64,000 bases of DNA from Elusimicrobia bacterium RIFOXYA2_FULL_47_53 (GCA_001800315.1 MGVE01000007.1:128636-192635); one strand, 5' to 3'. Positions 1 to 10,049 are shown, counted from the first letter of the stretch. Notes: a model not told the origin generated them from the sequence alone. Numbers and translations are program-made.

Positions 1-135
1 CCTTGAGTTCCAGATATAGGAAACTTCTTTTATCTCGTATTTTCTGTTCTTCCAGACGAACCACCGGGGGTTTACGGAATTTTTCTTAAACACGGCGGCG
101 ACATCTATTATCTCGTTTATATCAACTGTTTCCAT
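1..135 (-). CDS. Partial small protein downstream of lexA
   Basis: A reading frame opens with ATG at 135 and runs off the left edge, giving 45 residues that begin METVDINEIIDVAAVF and contain PRWFVWKNRKYEIKEV. It begins 15 bp after the lexA stop codon on the same strand, so it is probably co-transcribed with lexA. I do not recognise the family with certainty; the aromatic, basic W-x-x-R-x-Y pattern resembles short proteins found beside SOS and Y-family polymerase genes. That link is inference from position. Only the amino end is visible. Confidence 0.55.
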   Translation of the reverse strand, partial: METVDINEIIDVAAVFKKNSVNPRWFVWKNRKYEIKEVSYIWNSR

Positions 136-150
136 AAAGACGCTCCGGAC

Positions 151-741
151 TCACTGGATTTTTCTTGAAAGGTGCACCACTTTTCCGAGGATTATAATAA
201 CAGGGGCCCGTATAGGCTTGTATTTAGGGTTTGTGGACTCAAGAAAAATATGGCCGTCTTTTTTCCTGAACCTTTTTACGGCGCCTTCGCCGTCCACCAT
301 GGCCACGACTATGTCTCCGTCGTCCGCGACGGGCTGTTTTCTTACAATGAGCGTATCGTTTTCAAATATGCCGGAACCCGTCATGCTGTCGCCGCGGACT
401 TTAAGGGCAAAATGCTCTCCCCCGCTTAAAATGCCGCTTTCCACATAAACATGGCCCTCGGCCGATTCCCCGGGACTGTCGGGGATACCCGCCATTACCC
501 TGCCCAGAACCGGCACGGCGGAAAGAGGCCTTCTGCCGGCTATATCTATGCCCCGCGATAAACCGGGCGTGTGGCGCAGGTACCCCTTTCTTACAAGGGC
601 CCGCAGGTGTTTCTGGGCCGGGCCTATGGTTATGCCGAAATGGGAAGAAACCTCTCTGACTGTGGGCGCGTGGCCGAACTCGTCAAAGTGCGATTTTATG
701 TAATCCAGTATGCTTTTTTGCCTCGCGGTTATATATTTCAT
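151..741 (-). CDS. lexA: LexA SOS-response repressor
   Basis: A 196-residue protein with an N-terminal winged helix (about residues 1-65) and a C-terminal S24 self-cleavage domain. The cleavage site Ala84-Gly85 is visible in GRVMAGIP, with catalytic Ser119 in GDSM and Lys156 in GAVKRF. Known LexA proteins repress DNA-repair genes and cut themselves when RecA filaments form. Length and motif spacing are normal. The start is the ATG at 741; no other candidate sits nearby. It probably leads an operon with the partial gene to its left. I could not identify its operator, since LexA boxes differ between phyla. Confidence 0.95.
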   Translation of the reverse strand: MKYITARQKSILDYIKSHFDEFGHAPTVREVSSHFGITIGPAQKHLRALVRKGYLRHTPGLSRGIDIAGRRPLSAVPVLGRVMAGIPDSPGESAEGHVYVESGILSGGEHFALKVRGDSMTGSGIFENDTLIVRKQPVADDGDIVVAMVDGEGAVKRFRKKDGHIFLESTNPKYKPIRAPVIIILGKVVHLSRKIQ

Positions 742-775
742 ATAAAATACATTGAATTATCGGCAGAATGAAACT

Positions 776-881
776 CCGCACCCACAAGGGGTGCGGTATC
801 TTAGCTATGCTTAATTTCAGGTGCAAACTTATACTTTCCACAACAGTCAACTACGTCTCCTCCGCACCTCAAGAGGTGCGG
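776..881. repeat. Pair of GC-rich hairpin repeats
   Basis: Two copies of the same hairpin lie 66 bp apart: arms CCGCACCC/GGGTGCGG at 776-796 and CCGCACCTC/GAGGTGCGG at 862-881, each followed by TATC. The arms differ at one paired position while pairing is kept, which suggests selection on the structure or a palindromic repeat family. Confidence 0.65.
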
Positions 882-970
882 TATCCGACAGAGGAATAGA
901 GAAATGAATATAGCATACATTTGTATCCCTGTCAAGGCATCCCAAGAAACCTACCCCACCCGCCCCATCT

Positions 971-1100
971 GAGTGTCCAGAGCCTGACGGTAAAGATTTC
1001 CATAGACATGTAAAGTCACCCTGAACCAAGTGAAGGGGCCCGTCTTTCATCCAACGACGAGATTCTTCTCTCCCTGCGGGAGATCAGAAGGACCGCGCCG
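971..1100 (+). repeat. Dispersed repeat family B, copy 1
   Basis: About 130 bp that match 38517-38646 in the same orientation. Both contain GCCTGACGG, GTCACCCTGAAC(C/G)AAGTG, CATCCAAC(G/A)ACGAGATTC and a GGGAGATCAGAA block. A shorter piece of the middle part recurs near 43371. It is non-coding. Confidence 0.7.
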
Positions 1101-1142
1101 CCTTACCAGAGGCCGGGCACAAACAAACCGTAACGGCAAAAT

Positions 1143-1174
1143 AAAAAAAACCGTGCCATAAAAAAACACGGTTT
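1143..1174 (-). terminator. Rho-independent terminator after FKBP gene
   Basis: Arms at 1148-1155 and 1167-1174 form an AAACCGTG/CACGGTTT stem; read on the minus strand it is followed by a long T run. It lies 23 bp after the stop codon of the FKBP gene. Confidence 0.8.
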
Positions 1175-1196
1175 TATATATTTTTTCAGTCTAAAA

Positions 1197-1631
1197 CTAC
1201 ACTTTTGGCTCTACGGAGACCAGCTTTATGTCAAATATCAGCTCCTTGCCGGCCATCGGGTGGTTTAAATCCACTACTATATCGGTTTCCGAAACATCCA
1301 TAATTGTCGCCGGCACGCTGCCGCCGTTCGGAAGATGAAGCGTCAGCACCATTCCGTTCTGCGGCTTCAGATTGTCAGGCAAAAGGTTCTTGCCGAATTT
1401 CCTGACAAGGCTCTCGTCTCTGGGGCCGTAAGCGTTTTCCGCGGCTATCGTTATTGTTTTCTGCTCATTTAAGCTCATATCTTCAACTGCCACTTCAAAA
1501 CCCGCTATCAGCCTGCCGTCGCCTAACACAAACTCCAGAGGCTCACCTTCTTTTGACTTATCAAAAACAGTGCCGTCATTGAACCTGCCGGTGTACTCAA
1601 CTTTAACTTTTGACCCTACGCTTACCGCCAT
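1197..1631 (-). CDS. FKBP-type peptidyl-prolyl isomerase, SlyD-like
   Basis: 144 residues of FKBP fold. The N-terminal part shows the usual VEYTGRFNDGTVFDKS strand-and-loop, followed by an insert-in-flap domain at about residues 70-120 (FGKNLLPDNLKP ... ATIMDVSETDIVVDLNHP) and the closing strand AGKELIFDIKLVSVE. The order FKBP-IF-FKBP is that of SlyD-type isomerases and chaperones. The His-rich metal-binding tail of E. coli SlyD is absent. No signal peptide is seen, so it should act in the cytoplasm on proline-limited folding. It lies 12 bp after the DUF2062 gene, probably in one transcript, and is closed by a terminator. Confidence 0.9.
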   Translation of the reverse strand: MAVSVGSKVKVEYTGRFNDGTVFDKSKEGEPLEFVLGDGRLIAGFEVAVEDMSLNEQKTITIAAENAYGPRDESLVRKFGKNLLPDNLKPQNGMVLTLHLPNGGSVPATIMDVSETDIVVDLNHPMAGKELIFDIKLVSVEPKV

Positions 1632-1643
1632 AAAATTCCCCTT

Positions 1644-2090
1644 TTAAGATTTTATTAAATTCCTGGACTTTAACATTATGGTTTTTACGGCCGGATAGCT
1701 GGCCGCCGCTACAAACAATGAAACAACCATGCTTCCGGTCAAATAAATCATAGTTATGCTGCCTATTTCGCCGTAGAAATGGCCGTTCCTGACAGCCTCT
1801 ATTATCATCTTTGAATCCCGCGAAAAAATAAGCCCGCCGGCAAGCGCGCTTAAACCCCAGAAAAACGGCGTTGTCAACGGGTTCATCACTATAAAGGAAC
1901 CGGCTATAGCCGAGACATAATTAAGCCTGAAAACAGCGCAGAGGGCCACCGCCAGAACCGTGCCTGCCCCGAAAGTCGGGAACACGCCCAGGAAAGCCCC
2001 GACCGAAAAACCAAGCGCTACCTTGTGCGGGCTGTCGTTTGAATGAAGGAGCTTATGCCAGTAATTTTTTATTTTTTCTTTTAATAACAT
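1644..2090 (-). CDS. DUF2062 membrane protein
   Basis: 148 residues with the DUF2062 signature: an amphipathic start, then SPHKVALGFSVGAFLGVFP, a hydrophobic hairpin and the NPLTTPFFWG motif in the middle, and a last membrane segment near residue 120. Three or four membrane segments are expected. Members occur in many bacteria; no biochemical role is known to me. It is co-directional with the FKBP gene. Confidence 0.85.
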   Translation of the reverse strand: MLLKEKIKNYWHKLLHSNDSPHKVALGFSVGAFLGVFPTFGAGTVLAVALCAVFRLNYVSAIAGSFIVMNPLTTPFFWGLSALAGGLIFSRDSKMIIEAVRNGHFYGEIGSITMIYLTGSMVVSLFVAAASYPAVKTIMLKSRNLIKS

Positions 2091-2131
2091 AATTTATTCA
2101 AGTGCAGCGCCACCGGCCCTGCGCTTCATTT

Positions 2132-2314
2132 CAACTTTCTTTGCGCGCGCAAAGAAAGTAACAAAGAAACGCGCTCCCCGGTCCATTCGCAAAACTGTTT
2201 TCGGCAGGTTTGAACTCGTCCGTCGGCTTCGCCAGGACGGACTCAGACATGCAAACCTGAGACAACCCGAAAAAGTTTTAGCTCATAACCGGACCGAAAG
2301 GAGTTTTCATAAAA
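2132..2314 (+). repeat. Nested-palindrome repeat family A, copy 1
   Basis: The element starts with the near-perfect palindrome AACTTTCTTTG-CGCGCG-CAAAGAAAGT (2133-2159). An AAGAAACGCG block and a multi-branched inverted repeat with arms around 2200-2212 and 2266-2280 follow. It fills most of the gap between atpC and the DUF2062 gene. Copies 2 and 3 lie at 51261-51440 and 43799-44031. The inner stems differ in sequence between copies but keep pairing. Confidence 0.75.
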
Positions 2315-2345
2315 CCGATTTAACTGCGCGGCAATAAGCGGAGAA

Positions 2346-2606
2346 TTATATCTGAACTGATTCGGTAAGCACAGTCACGCGGCCTTTCTTTACTTCCAGC
2401 ACTCCGCTTTTTATTTTAAAAACCCTGGCGCTGCCCGAGGCTTCGGCTACGGAAACAGTTCCGCGCCTGAGATGAGCCAAAAGATCCGCGTGTCCCGGGA
2501 GTATGCCGAGTTCGCCGTTCTCGGCGGGGCATACCAGGGACGACACGGCCCCGCTGAAAACTATTTTTTCCGGCGTAATGATTTCAAGCGTTAAAATGTT
2601 AGCCAT
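2346..2606 (-). CDS. atpC: ATP synthase epsilon subunit, beta-sandwich only
   Basis: 86 residues covering the N-terminal beta-sandwich of the F1 epsilon subunit (ITPEKIVFSG, CPAENGELGILPGHADLLAHLR). Bacterial epsilon is usually about 130-140 residues and carries two C-terminal helices that can inhibit ATP hydrolysis; these are absent here. The reading frame ends normally in VLTESVQI, so this looks like a natural short form. It is the last gene of the atp operon, 2 bp after atpD. Confidence 0.92.
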   Translation of the reverse strand: MANILTLEIITPEKIVFSGAVSSLVCPAENGELGILPGHADLLAHLRRGTVSVAEASGSARVFKIKSGVLEVKKGRVTVLTESVQI

Positions 2607-2608
2607 TT

Positions 2609-4036
<1,428 letters not shown>

Positions 4037-4040
4037 TTAT

Positions 4041-4907
4041 TTATATAGAATTTGAAACAAGCTCTGCCAGTTCACTGGTAATTTTTTCCTGACGCAGTTT
4101 GTTTGCCTGCAGAGTCAGCTGGCTTATAACTTCCTGGGCATTGTTCGTGGCGTTTTCCATAGACGACATCCTTGCCGCGTGCTCGGCGGCAGAAGAATCG
4201 GAAAGTATGCCGTAGAGCATAGCCTTTAAATAATAAGGTATCATCAGCTCCGTCATTTTAAGGTCGCCGGGCTCAAAAAGGCAGTTCGGAACCGCGGCCT
4301 TCGCGGGAATTTCAAAAGGCATAAGCCTTTTGATCACAACCGGCTGCTGAATAATATTTTTGAAAGTGGAATGCAGAACGAATACTTCCTTGATATTCTC
4401 GTACAAAAACAACTCCAGAAGCCTGCAGGCGATCTCCGAGGCATCGGCAAAACCCGGCGCGCCCGAAGAGTTTTGAAACTCATAATCCACCCTGATGCCC
4501 CTGTGAGCCATGACGCTTTTAATCTTTTTTCCGACCGCTACAATTTCTATCTTTTTGGAAGGGTTTTCAGCGATAAAATCAAAGGCTTTTCGGATGATGT
4601 TTGAGTTATAGCTTCCGCAAAGCCCGCGGTCCGATGTGACAACAACCAATACCGTCTTGCCCCTCTTTTTTTCTTCAAAAAGAGAGAATATGCTGGAAAG
4701 CTCCGGCTCCCGGGCTTTAAGCTCGCCGTAATTTGCCGCGAGCGTAGAAAGCAGAGAAGACATCCTCTCGGCAAAAGGCCTGGACGCGGACAGCCTCTCC
4801 CGGGCGTGCTTAAGCTTAATGGAAGAAACCATCTTCATGGCCTTGGTAATCTGCTGAATTGATTTGACTGTTTTTGTTTTACGCCTTAAGCCGCGAAGCG
4901 AAATCAT
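4041..4907 (-). CDS. atpG: ATP synthase gamma subunit
   Basis: 288 residues. The N-terminal helix ([18 protein letters not shown]) and the C-terminal helix ([19 protein letters not shown]) together form the coiled-coil rotor shaft; [19 protein letters not shown] lies between. The start at 4907 overlaps the end of atpA by 29 bp, which fits the family's N-terminus and tight operon packing. Confidence 0.97.
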   Translation of the reverse strand: MISLRGLRRKTKTVKSIQQITKAMKMVSSIKLKHARERLSASRPFAERMSSLLSTLAANYGELKAREPELSSIFSLFEEKKRGKTVLVVVTSDRGLCGSYNSNIIRKAFDFIAENPSKKIEIVAVGKKIKSVMAHRGIRVDYEFQNSSGAPGFADASEIACRLLELFLYENIKEVFVLHSTFKNIIQQPVVIKRLMPFEIPAKAAVPNCLFEPGDLKMTELMIPYYLKAMLYGILSDSSAAEHAARMSSMENATNNAQEVISQLTLQANKLRQEKITSELAELVSNSI

Positions 4908-6405
4908 TATTAAACTCTTTTATTGCCGCGTCTAAAGCCGCGGCCGTTTCATCGGAAATAGCCTTTGTCTGTTTTATTTCAGATACAAGATTGCCGTATT
5001 TTGAATCCATGAACTTGAGCAATTCGCCTTCGTACCGCAGGAGCGAATCAACGGGCAGTTCGTCCAAAAATCCGTTTACTCCGGCGTAGATTATTACAAT
5101 CTGTTTTTCAACCGGCATCGGCTTATGCTGGCCCTGCTTTAATATTTCCGACATTCTTTCGCCGCGCGAAAGCTGCTGCTTGGTGGATTTGTCCAGGTCG
5201 CTTGAGAACTGAGCGAAAGCCGCAAGGGCGCTGTACTGGGCCAGGTCAATTCTCAGCTTTCCGGCTACCCGGCGCATGGCCTTTATCTGAGCAGAGCCTC
5301 CGACTCGGGAAACCGACAATCCCGCGTTAATGGCGGGCCTTATTCCCGAATAGAAAAGGTTGGATTCAAGGTATATCTGTCCGTCGGTAATGGATATTAC
5401 ATTCGTGGGAATATAAGCCGATATGTCGCCGGCCTGCGTTTCAATAATAGGCAGAGCCGTAAGAGATCCCCCGCCGTTCTTTTCGTTTAATTTACACGCT
5501 CTTTCCAGAAGCCTGGAATGCAGGTAAAAAACATCGCCCGGGTAGGCCTCTCTGCCCGGCGGGCGGCGCAGAAGCAGGGAAAGCTGCCTGTAAGCCTGGG
5601 CGTGCTTGCTTAGATCGTCGTAAATGCACAGGACATCCTGGCCCTTCCACATAAAATACTCGCCCATGGCGCAGCCTGAATAGGGAGCTATGTACTGCAG
5701 AGGAGCCGGATCGGAAGAAGTCGCATTTACCACGATGGTGTACTCCATGGCGCCGTTGTCTTCAAGAGTTTTAACCATTCTGGCGATAACCGACTGTTTC
5801 TGGCCTATGGCGACATATATGCAGATCGGCCGTTTTGCCTCGTTTTTCTGGTTAATTATGGCGTCAATGGCGAGCACCGATTTTCCGGTCTGCCTGTCGC
5901 CTATGATAAGCTCTCTCTGGCCGCGGCCTATCGGAATCATTGAATCAATGGCCTTCCAGCCGGTCTGTAGCGGTTCTCTCACCGGCTGTCTTTCAACCAC
6001 ATGAGGAGCTATAACTTCAATAAGCCTGTTATTTTTTGTCTTAATCGGGCCCTTGCCGTCAAGCGGAGCGCCCAGAGGGCTCACCACCCGCCCGAGAAGC
6101 TCCTCTCCGACGGGAACTTCCATAACCTTTCTGGTGCGCTTGACCTGGTCTCCCTCTTTAATCAGCTTGTCGGCACCAAAAAGCACGCAGCTCACGGTCT
6201 CATTTTCCAGATTCATAACCATGCCGAAAAGCCCGTTGGGAAACTCAAGCAGTTCGCCCATCAATACATCGTCTAACCCCTGCAGAAGCGCCACGCCGTC
6301 TCCGACGCGCAGGACATAGCCGACCTCGCTGAGTTCTATTTTGGACTCGTATTTCTCAAGCTGCTGCCTGATAAGGCCCACCACTTCTTCTCTCTGGATC
6401 GTCAT
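4879..6405 (-). CDS. atpA: ATP synthase alpha subunit
   Basis: 508 residues of the non-catalytic nucleotide-binding F1 subunit. It shows the P-loop [13 protein letters not shown] near residue 170, the alpha-specific [10 protein letters not shown] stretch and the conserved [11 protein letters not shown] and SRVGGSAQ motifs. The start at 6405 overlaps the atpH stop by 4 bp (ATGA type). Confidence 0.98.
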   Translation of the reverse strand: MTIQREEVVGLIRQQLEKYESKIELSEVGYVLRVGDGVALLQGLDDVLMGELLEFPNGLFGMVMNLENETVSCVLFGADKLIKEGDQVKRTRKVMEVPVGEELLGRVVSPLGAPLDGKGPIKTKNNRLIEVIAPHVVERQPVREPLQTGWKAIDSMIPIGRGQRELIIGDRQTGKSVLAIDAIINQKNEAKRPICIYVAIGQKQSVIARMVKTLEDNGAMEYTIVVNATSSDPAPLQYIAPYSGCAMGEYFMWKGQDVLCIYDDLSKHAQAYRQLSLLLRRPPGREAYPGDVFYLHSRLLERACKLNEKNGGGSLTALPIIETQAGDISAYIPTNVISITDGQIYLESNLFYSGIRPAINAGLSVSRVGGSAQIKAMRRVAGKLRIDLAQYSALAAFAQFSSDLDKSTKQQLSRGERMSEILKQGQHKPMPVEKQIVIIYAGVNGFLDELPVDSLLRYEGELLKFMDSKYGNLVSEIKQTKAISDETAAALDAAIKEFNNDFASRLKA

Positions 6406-6938
6406 TTTAATTCCTCTGTGATCTCATTTCTTATTATCTTCAGTTGCCTGCTAAGGCTCGCGTCAATCACTTTATCTTCGTACTTTATCAAAAGCCCGGC
6501 CAGAAGGCTCCCGTCTACCTCGTAGGAGGCCTCGGGTTTTCTTCCAAACATCTTTTTAAGCTTACTCTCAAGCAGAGAGCGGGACGGCTCGTCAAGCGGG
6601 TGAGCCGAGAATACGCGCACCGGCGCTCTTCCTTTCGCGCTGTCTAAGACCTTTTTGTATTCGGCGGCTATAGAGGGCAGAAGGCCAAACGCCTTTCTTC
6701 TCACGCATAGATCCAGAAAATTCTTAAAAAGCCGGCTTCCGTGAAACGCCCTGGCAACCAGCTCGGTCTTTTCGCTTACCGCAAAAGCCGGGCAAAGCAA
6801 AAAATCCCTGAGCTTATCCAGGCCCGCGACACTGCTCGCGGCTTCATGCAGTTCAACGCACATCTGATTTTCTATTTTATGCTCGCAGGCTACTGCAAAA
6901 AGCGCCCGGGCAAAATCTCTGGCAGATCCAAAAGCCAT
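6402..6938 (-). CDS. atpH: ATP synthase delta subunit
   Basis: 178 residues of the peripheral-stalk OSCP/delta family. The N-terminal helical bundle begins [16 protein letters not shown]; the C-terminal part contains a sandwich region ending [18 protein letters not shown]. The G-x-x-I/L pattern in SLLAGLLI is typical. It joins F1 to the b subunit and sits between atpF and atpA. Confidence 0.93.
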   Translation of the reverse strand: MAFGSARDFARALFAVACEHKIENQMCVELHEAASSVAGLDKLRDFLLCPAFAVSEKTELVARAFHGSRLFKNFLDLCVRRKAFGLLPSIAAEYKKVLDSAKGRAPVRVFSAHPLDEPSRSLLESKLKKMFGRKPEASYEVDGSLLAGLLIKYEDKVIDASLSRQLKIIRNEITEELK

Positions 6939-6952
6939 GCTCTATATCCTTA

Positions 6953-7447
6953 TCAGTTAACCGGATGCTTGTCAATATTATCAAGAACATCCTTTAAGAC
7001 TTTTTCCTGCACGCCCTTATCTATGGTTTTTTCTATCAGTTTTTTTGATATCTCAACGGCGAGGCCCGCCACTTCCCCGCGCAGTTCCTTGACCAGCCTT
7101 TCTTTCTCAATTACAAGCTCTTTTCTCGCGCCGGAAGCTATTTTACCGGCCTCCTCTTTGGCGGTTCTTATAATCTCGTCGCGCTCTTTCTGGGCGTCTT
7201 TGACGGCCTGGGAGAATATGCTCTGCGACTCTTCCCTGATAGCTCCGAGCTGGATCTCGTAATCCTTTTTGAGCACCTCGGCCTGCTGGCGCTCCTCTTT
7301 GGATTTTTCAATATTTTCCCTTACGATATCCTCTCTGCGGCGCATCATGGAGACAAGCGGCCCCCAGGCTATTTTCCACACGATATAGAGAGCCACAAGA
7401 AAAGTCAGTATCTGGGCTATAAGTATTGGCAGGTTTATGTCAATCAT
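6953..7447 (-). CDS. atpF: ATP synthase b subunit
   Basis: 164 residues: one N-terminal membrane helix (about residues 5-27, ending WKIAWGPL) and a long charged coiled coil with dense Glu, Lys and Arg. This is the peripheral stator arm of the enzyme. It lies 14 bp upstream of atpH. Confidence 0.95.
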   Translation of the reverse strand: MIDINLPILIAQILTFLVALYIVWKIAWGPLVSMMRRREDIVRENIEKSKEERQQAEVLKKDYEIQLGAIREESQSIFSQAVKDAQKERDEIIRTAKEEAGKIASGARKELVIEKERLVKELRGEVAGLAVEISKKLIEKTIDKGVQEKVLKDVLDNIDKHPVN

Positions 7448-7467
7448 TCAGATTCTCCGCTGCTTAA

Positions 7468-7836
7468 TTATTGCAGGTACTTTATAAACGGATTGGCGAA
7501 CAAAAGTATTATGTTAATGAAAAGCGCGAAAAGCGCCAGAGACTCAATGAACGCGAGCCCAAGAAGCATGGTTATCTGAATCTTGTCGCTGGCCTCGGGC
7601 TGTCTTGCTATGCCTTCCAACCCGCCCTTAATGGCTATCCCCTGGCCCAGTCCGCAGACGGCGGTGGTAAACGCGAAACCTACGGCTATCGCGGCGGTCG
7701 CCCACACAAAATAGGGAATGGAAGCGAGGTTCTTTACGCCCTCGGCTACAACGCCTTCACCCTCGGCGGCAAACAAAACAGCGGTACAAAACATCGGCAC
7801 TGCGAAACTGACCAGACGGCTTAACTTTCTTTTCAT
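7468..7836 (-). CDS. atpE: ATP synthase c subunit with signal sequence and Na+-type residues
   Basis: 122 residues from the ATG at 7836. I chose this start because AAAGGAG lies 8 bp ahead; a longer frame from 7863 adds nine residues without such a site. Residues 1-23 look like a signal peptide, then the normal two-helix hairpin follows. Helix 1 has Gln65 in GLGQG, helix 2 has the ion-binding Glu98 followed by Ser99 (FIES). In characterised Na+ enzymes a Gln in helix 1 and a Glu-Ser pair in helix 2 bind sodium; the Thr and Tyr that complete the best-known site are Leu and Phe here. Na+ use is thus likely but not certain. Confidence 0.93.
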   Translation of the reverse strand: MKRKLSRLVSFAVPMFCTAVLFAAEGEGVVAEGVKNLASIPYFVWATAAIAVGFAFTTAVCGLGQGIAIKGGLEGIARQPEASDKIQITMLLGLAFIESLALFALFINIILLFANPFIKYLQ

Positions 7837-8232
7837 AACAGTTCTCCTTTTGTTTTGAGTCAATTGAAAAAGCCTGTTTCAGGCCGTCTTTGCGAGGAGT
7901 GAAACGACGAAGCAATCTCGTCGTTCCCGACGGAAAAGCGAGATTGCTTCTCTCCCTGCGGGAGATCGCAATGACAGGGCCTTGTTAAGGGTTTTTCAAC
8001 TGACTCATTTTATTGTTTCTGTTCATACGCGTCCTAAATGGACAGCACGGTTGGACGAAAACCGCATTATGAGACTTAAAACCACTAACCAAATTGTCAT
8101 CCCCGAATGGTTCTGTCGGGGATCCAGAACGACGACATTTATGAATGCCTTTTTGAAATGGATACCCGACTGTGGCCTCGGGTATGACCTTTAAAGACTC
8201 AATTTAGACAGCCATGATTTCTGTTCCTGTCT
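7837..8232. other. Non-coding spacer inside the atp operon
   Basis: About 400 bp separate atpB from atpE although the rest of the operon is tightly packed. It holds the atpE ribosome-binding site, a MITE-like element and a further repeat (about 8095-8195) with paired CCCCGA/TCGGGG blocks and ATCCAGAAC. I see no gene. Confidence 0.75.
7857..8007 (+). mobile_element. MITE-like element, copy 1
   Basis: 151 bp bounded by terminal inverted repeats TGAGTCAATTGAAAAA and TTTTTCAACTGACTCA (one mismatch). If the inverted repeats are read from GAGTCA, the flanks are GTTTT on the left and ATTTT on the right, a 4/5 match to a 5-bp target duplication. It has no coding capacity. The same element lies inverted at 43420-43568. 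Confidence 0.7.
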
Positions 8233-8961
8233 TTAATGCCCTTCTTTTACCGCTCCGGCCACATAAATAATAGATAGAGCCGCGAAAATAAACGCCTGGA
8301 CAAAGCTCACCAGAACGCCCAGAAGAATTATAAGGGGCCTTAGGAAAAATACCGCGACCGACAAGCCTTTTTCTATAAGCGTGGGGCCGAGAAAAAACGC
8401 GAGAAACAAACTCGCGAGTATGCCCAGGAGCACTTCCTTGGCGAAAATGTTGCAAAACAGGCGGAGCGAAAGCGAAATAACACGGGCGAAGTGGCTTATA
8501 ATCTCAACGAAAAACATAAGCACATTAATTGGTGTCAGATACCACGGCAGCCTTGGCCCGAAAAAATGAAGCAGGTATTTTGCCCCGTGTTTTTTCACTC
8601 CCTGGTACTGGTAGTAAGTAAAAGAAATTATGGCAAGGCCGAGAGTTATGTTGATATTGGCGGTGGGAGACGAAAAACCCGGCACCAGGCCTATAAAATT
8701 ACCCACCAGCACAAACACAAACACTCCAAGAAAAAGCGGGTAGTAGCGCGGCGCTTCAGGCCCTATCGCGCTGTCGGCCGAGTTAAATATAAAAGAAAAG
8801 ATAAGCTCAAAAAAACCGCTTATCCCGCGCGGGATCATGGACATCTTAAGCCGCATGTACAGGGAAACGGATATTATTATCCCCCAGGTTAACAGCATCA
8901 TCAGCACGGGAGAAGGGATATTCAGGATATGGTATTCTACGGCTTCCGGGACTATTGACAT
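8233..8961 (-). CDS. atpB: ATP synthase a subunit
   Basis: 242 residues from the ATG at 8961 (protein start MSIVPEAVEYH). A longer frame from 9033 would overlap atpI by 81 bp and adds a non-family N-terminus. Five or six membrane helices are visible. The essential arginine of the ion channel lies in SLSLRLFCNIFAKE, where E. coli has RLFGN. The a subunit passes ions to the c-ring. A 10-bp overlap with the end of atpI indicates coupled translation. Confidence 0.95.
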   Translation of the reverse strand: MSIVPEAVEYHILNIPSPVLMMLLTWGIIISVSLYMRLKMSMIPRGISGFFELIFSFIFNSADSAIGPEAPRYYPLFLGVFVFVLVGNFIGLVPGFSSPTANINITLGLAIISFTYYQYQGVKKHGAKYLLHFFGPRLPWYLTPINVLMFFVEIISHFARVISLSLRLFCNIFAKEVLLGILASLFLAFFLGPTLIEKGLSVAVFFLRPLIILLGVLVSFVQAFIFAALSIIYVAGAVKEGH

Positions 8962-9332
8962 TTTTTCGCTCTTAAAACCTCGGAGATAAAAATTATTATT
9001 GAGGCCAGAAGGCCGGTTATAAGCCCCAGCCATTCAATACCAAGATATTTTACAAAAATAAAAACGAGTATTGCCAAAACAGCGAATTTTATTATTGTCC
9101 GGACGAAATAACCGGCCAGACTTTTAAAAACCCGGTTTTTCTCTCCGGCGGCCGGCGCGGATTTAAAAATCGCGCTTACCGATGACTGCAAAAACATAAA
9201 ATTGGCCGTGCCGAGTATTATCCCCAGCAGAAAGCCCGGCAGAAGAGCCGAGGTCCTGGTAAACAGTGAAAGAACCGCGGCGGCGGCCATGACCACTAAT
9301 GTTCTGATTAAAAGGCTGCCTCGCGGATTCAT
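8952..9332 (-). CDS. atpI: ATP synthase I-like membrane protein
   Basis: 126 residues with four hydrophobic segments, matching the ATP synthase I family that helps assemble the c-ring. Recognised mainly from its hydrophobic pattern and its place upstream of atpB; sequence conservation in this family is low. Overlaps atpZ by 4 bp. Confidence 0.75.
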   Translation of the reverse strand: MNPRGSLLIRTLVVMAAAAVLSLFTRTSALLPGFLLGIILGTANFMFLQSSVSAIFKSAPAAGEKNRVFKSLAGYFVRTIIKFAVLAILVFIFVKYLGIEWLGLITGLLASIIIFISEVLRAKKCQ

Positions 9333-9538
9333 TTGTTTTTACGCGTTACTTCCTTATAGATTGACCAGAAGCCCGCGGCTACGCCCACAAAAAGCATTAC
9401 CAGAGTAAATACGGGGGAGGTCTTAAGCCATTTGTCCAGATAAAAACCTGAGAAAAAACCTATAGCCACACAGGCCACCAGCACTATGCCAAGGGAGCTG
9501 GCCGAGTAGATGTCAAAATACTTGTTTTTATTGTCCAT
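9329..9538 (-). CDS. atpZ: AtpZ/AtpI-family small membrane protein
   Basis: 69 residues with two membrane helices and the family pattern SLGIVLVACVAIGFFSGFYLD followed by LMLFVG-type helix and GFWSIYKEV. AtpZ proteins start many atp operons, often those of Na+ or alkaliphile enzymes, and form a complex with AtpI. First gene of the ATP synthase part of the block. Confidence 0.82.
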   Translation of the reverse strand: MDNKNKYFDIYSASSLGIVLVACVAIGFFSGFYLDKWLKTSPVFTLVMLFVGVAAGFWSIYKEVTRKNK

Positions 9539-9560
9539 GCGGCACCTCTTTGCGCCAGGA

Positions 9561-10049
9561 CTATTTTAGCAAAGATTTAAGGGTATTAATCAGTCCGTTC
9601 AGAGAGTTTTCCGCTTCGGCGCTTAACGCCTCGCCAAATTCAAGATTGCGCGGCTGCATCAGAAGAAAATAAACTTTACATTCGGCCCTCTCCTCAAGCA
9701 TCAGAGCCAGGCTCCGCAGAGACATGCGGTGCGAAAGCGGACCTTCAGGAGCGATATCGGCCGTATCAAAAAAACGCAAGGCGCCCGGCTTGACATCCAG
9801 ATGAGCGCTGTCGCAAACGAGTACTGCAGAGGGTTTTGTTTTTACTATGGGCTTGATGTAGCTTTCCGGAAGCGTAGACCCCCAAATAAAGCTGACTTGC
9901 GGCAGGCTCAGGCCTTTGAAAGCGTTTATTAAATGAAAAGGCCAGGCATCGTCCCCCCTTAACTCCGATCCAACTCCAAGGATAACAAGGGGCCTATGTC
10001 CGGCTATTTCTTTTAGCTTATTATTAAGTTCAGCCGCGTCGTTATTCAT
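9561..10049 (-). CDS. Hydrogenase maturation endopeptidase, HycI-like
   Basis: 162 residues. The start LVILGVGSELRGDD carries the G-x-G-x-x-L-x-G-D-D motif of HyaD/HycI proteases, which cut the C-terminal peptide from the hydrogenase large subunit once nickel is loaded. It follows the hydrogenase genes directly, and the large subunit here has a 32-residue tail after its last cysteine motif, as expected for a substrate. The conserved second acidic residue falls in CDSAHLDVKPG. Confidence 0.88.
   Translation of the reverse strand: MNNDAAELNNKLKEIAGHRPLVILGVGSELRGDDAWPFHLINAFKGLSLPQVSFIWGSTLPESYIKPIVKTKPSAVLVCDSAHLDVKPGALRFFDTADIAPEGPLSHRMSLRSLALMLEERAECKVYFLLMQPRNLEFGEALSAEAENSLNGLINTLKSLLK

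Larger units (their letters stand above)
742..1196. other. Intergenic region with repeats, no gene
   Basis: There is no convincing gene between lexA and the FKBP gene. The stretch contains two related perfect hairpins (776-796 and 862-881), one copy of a dispersed repeat (971-1100) and the terminator of the FKBP gene. An open frame at 847-1050 on the minus strand is repeat-derived and has no ribosome-binding site. Confidence 0.6.
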
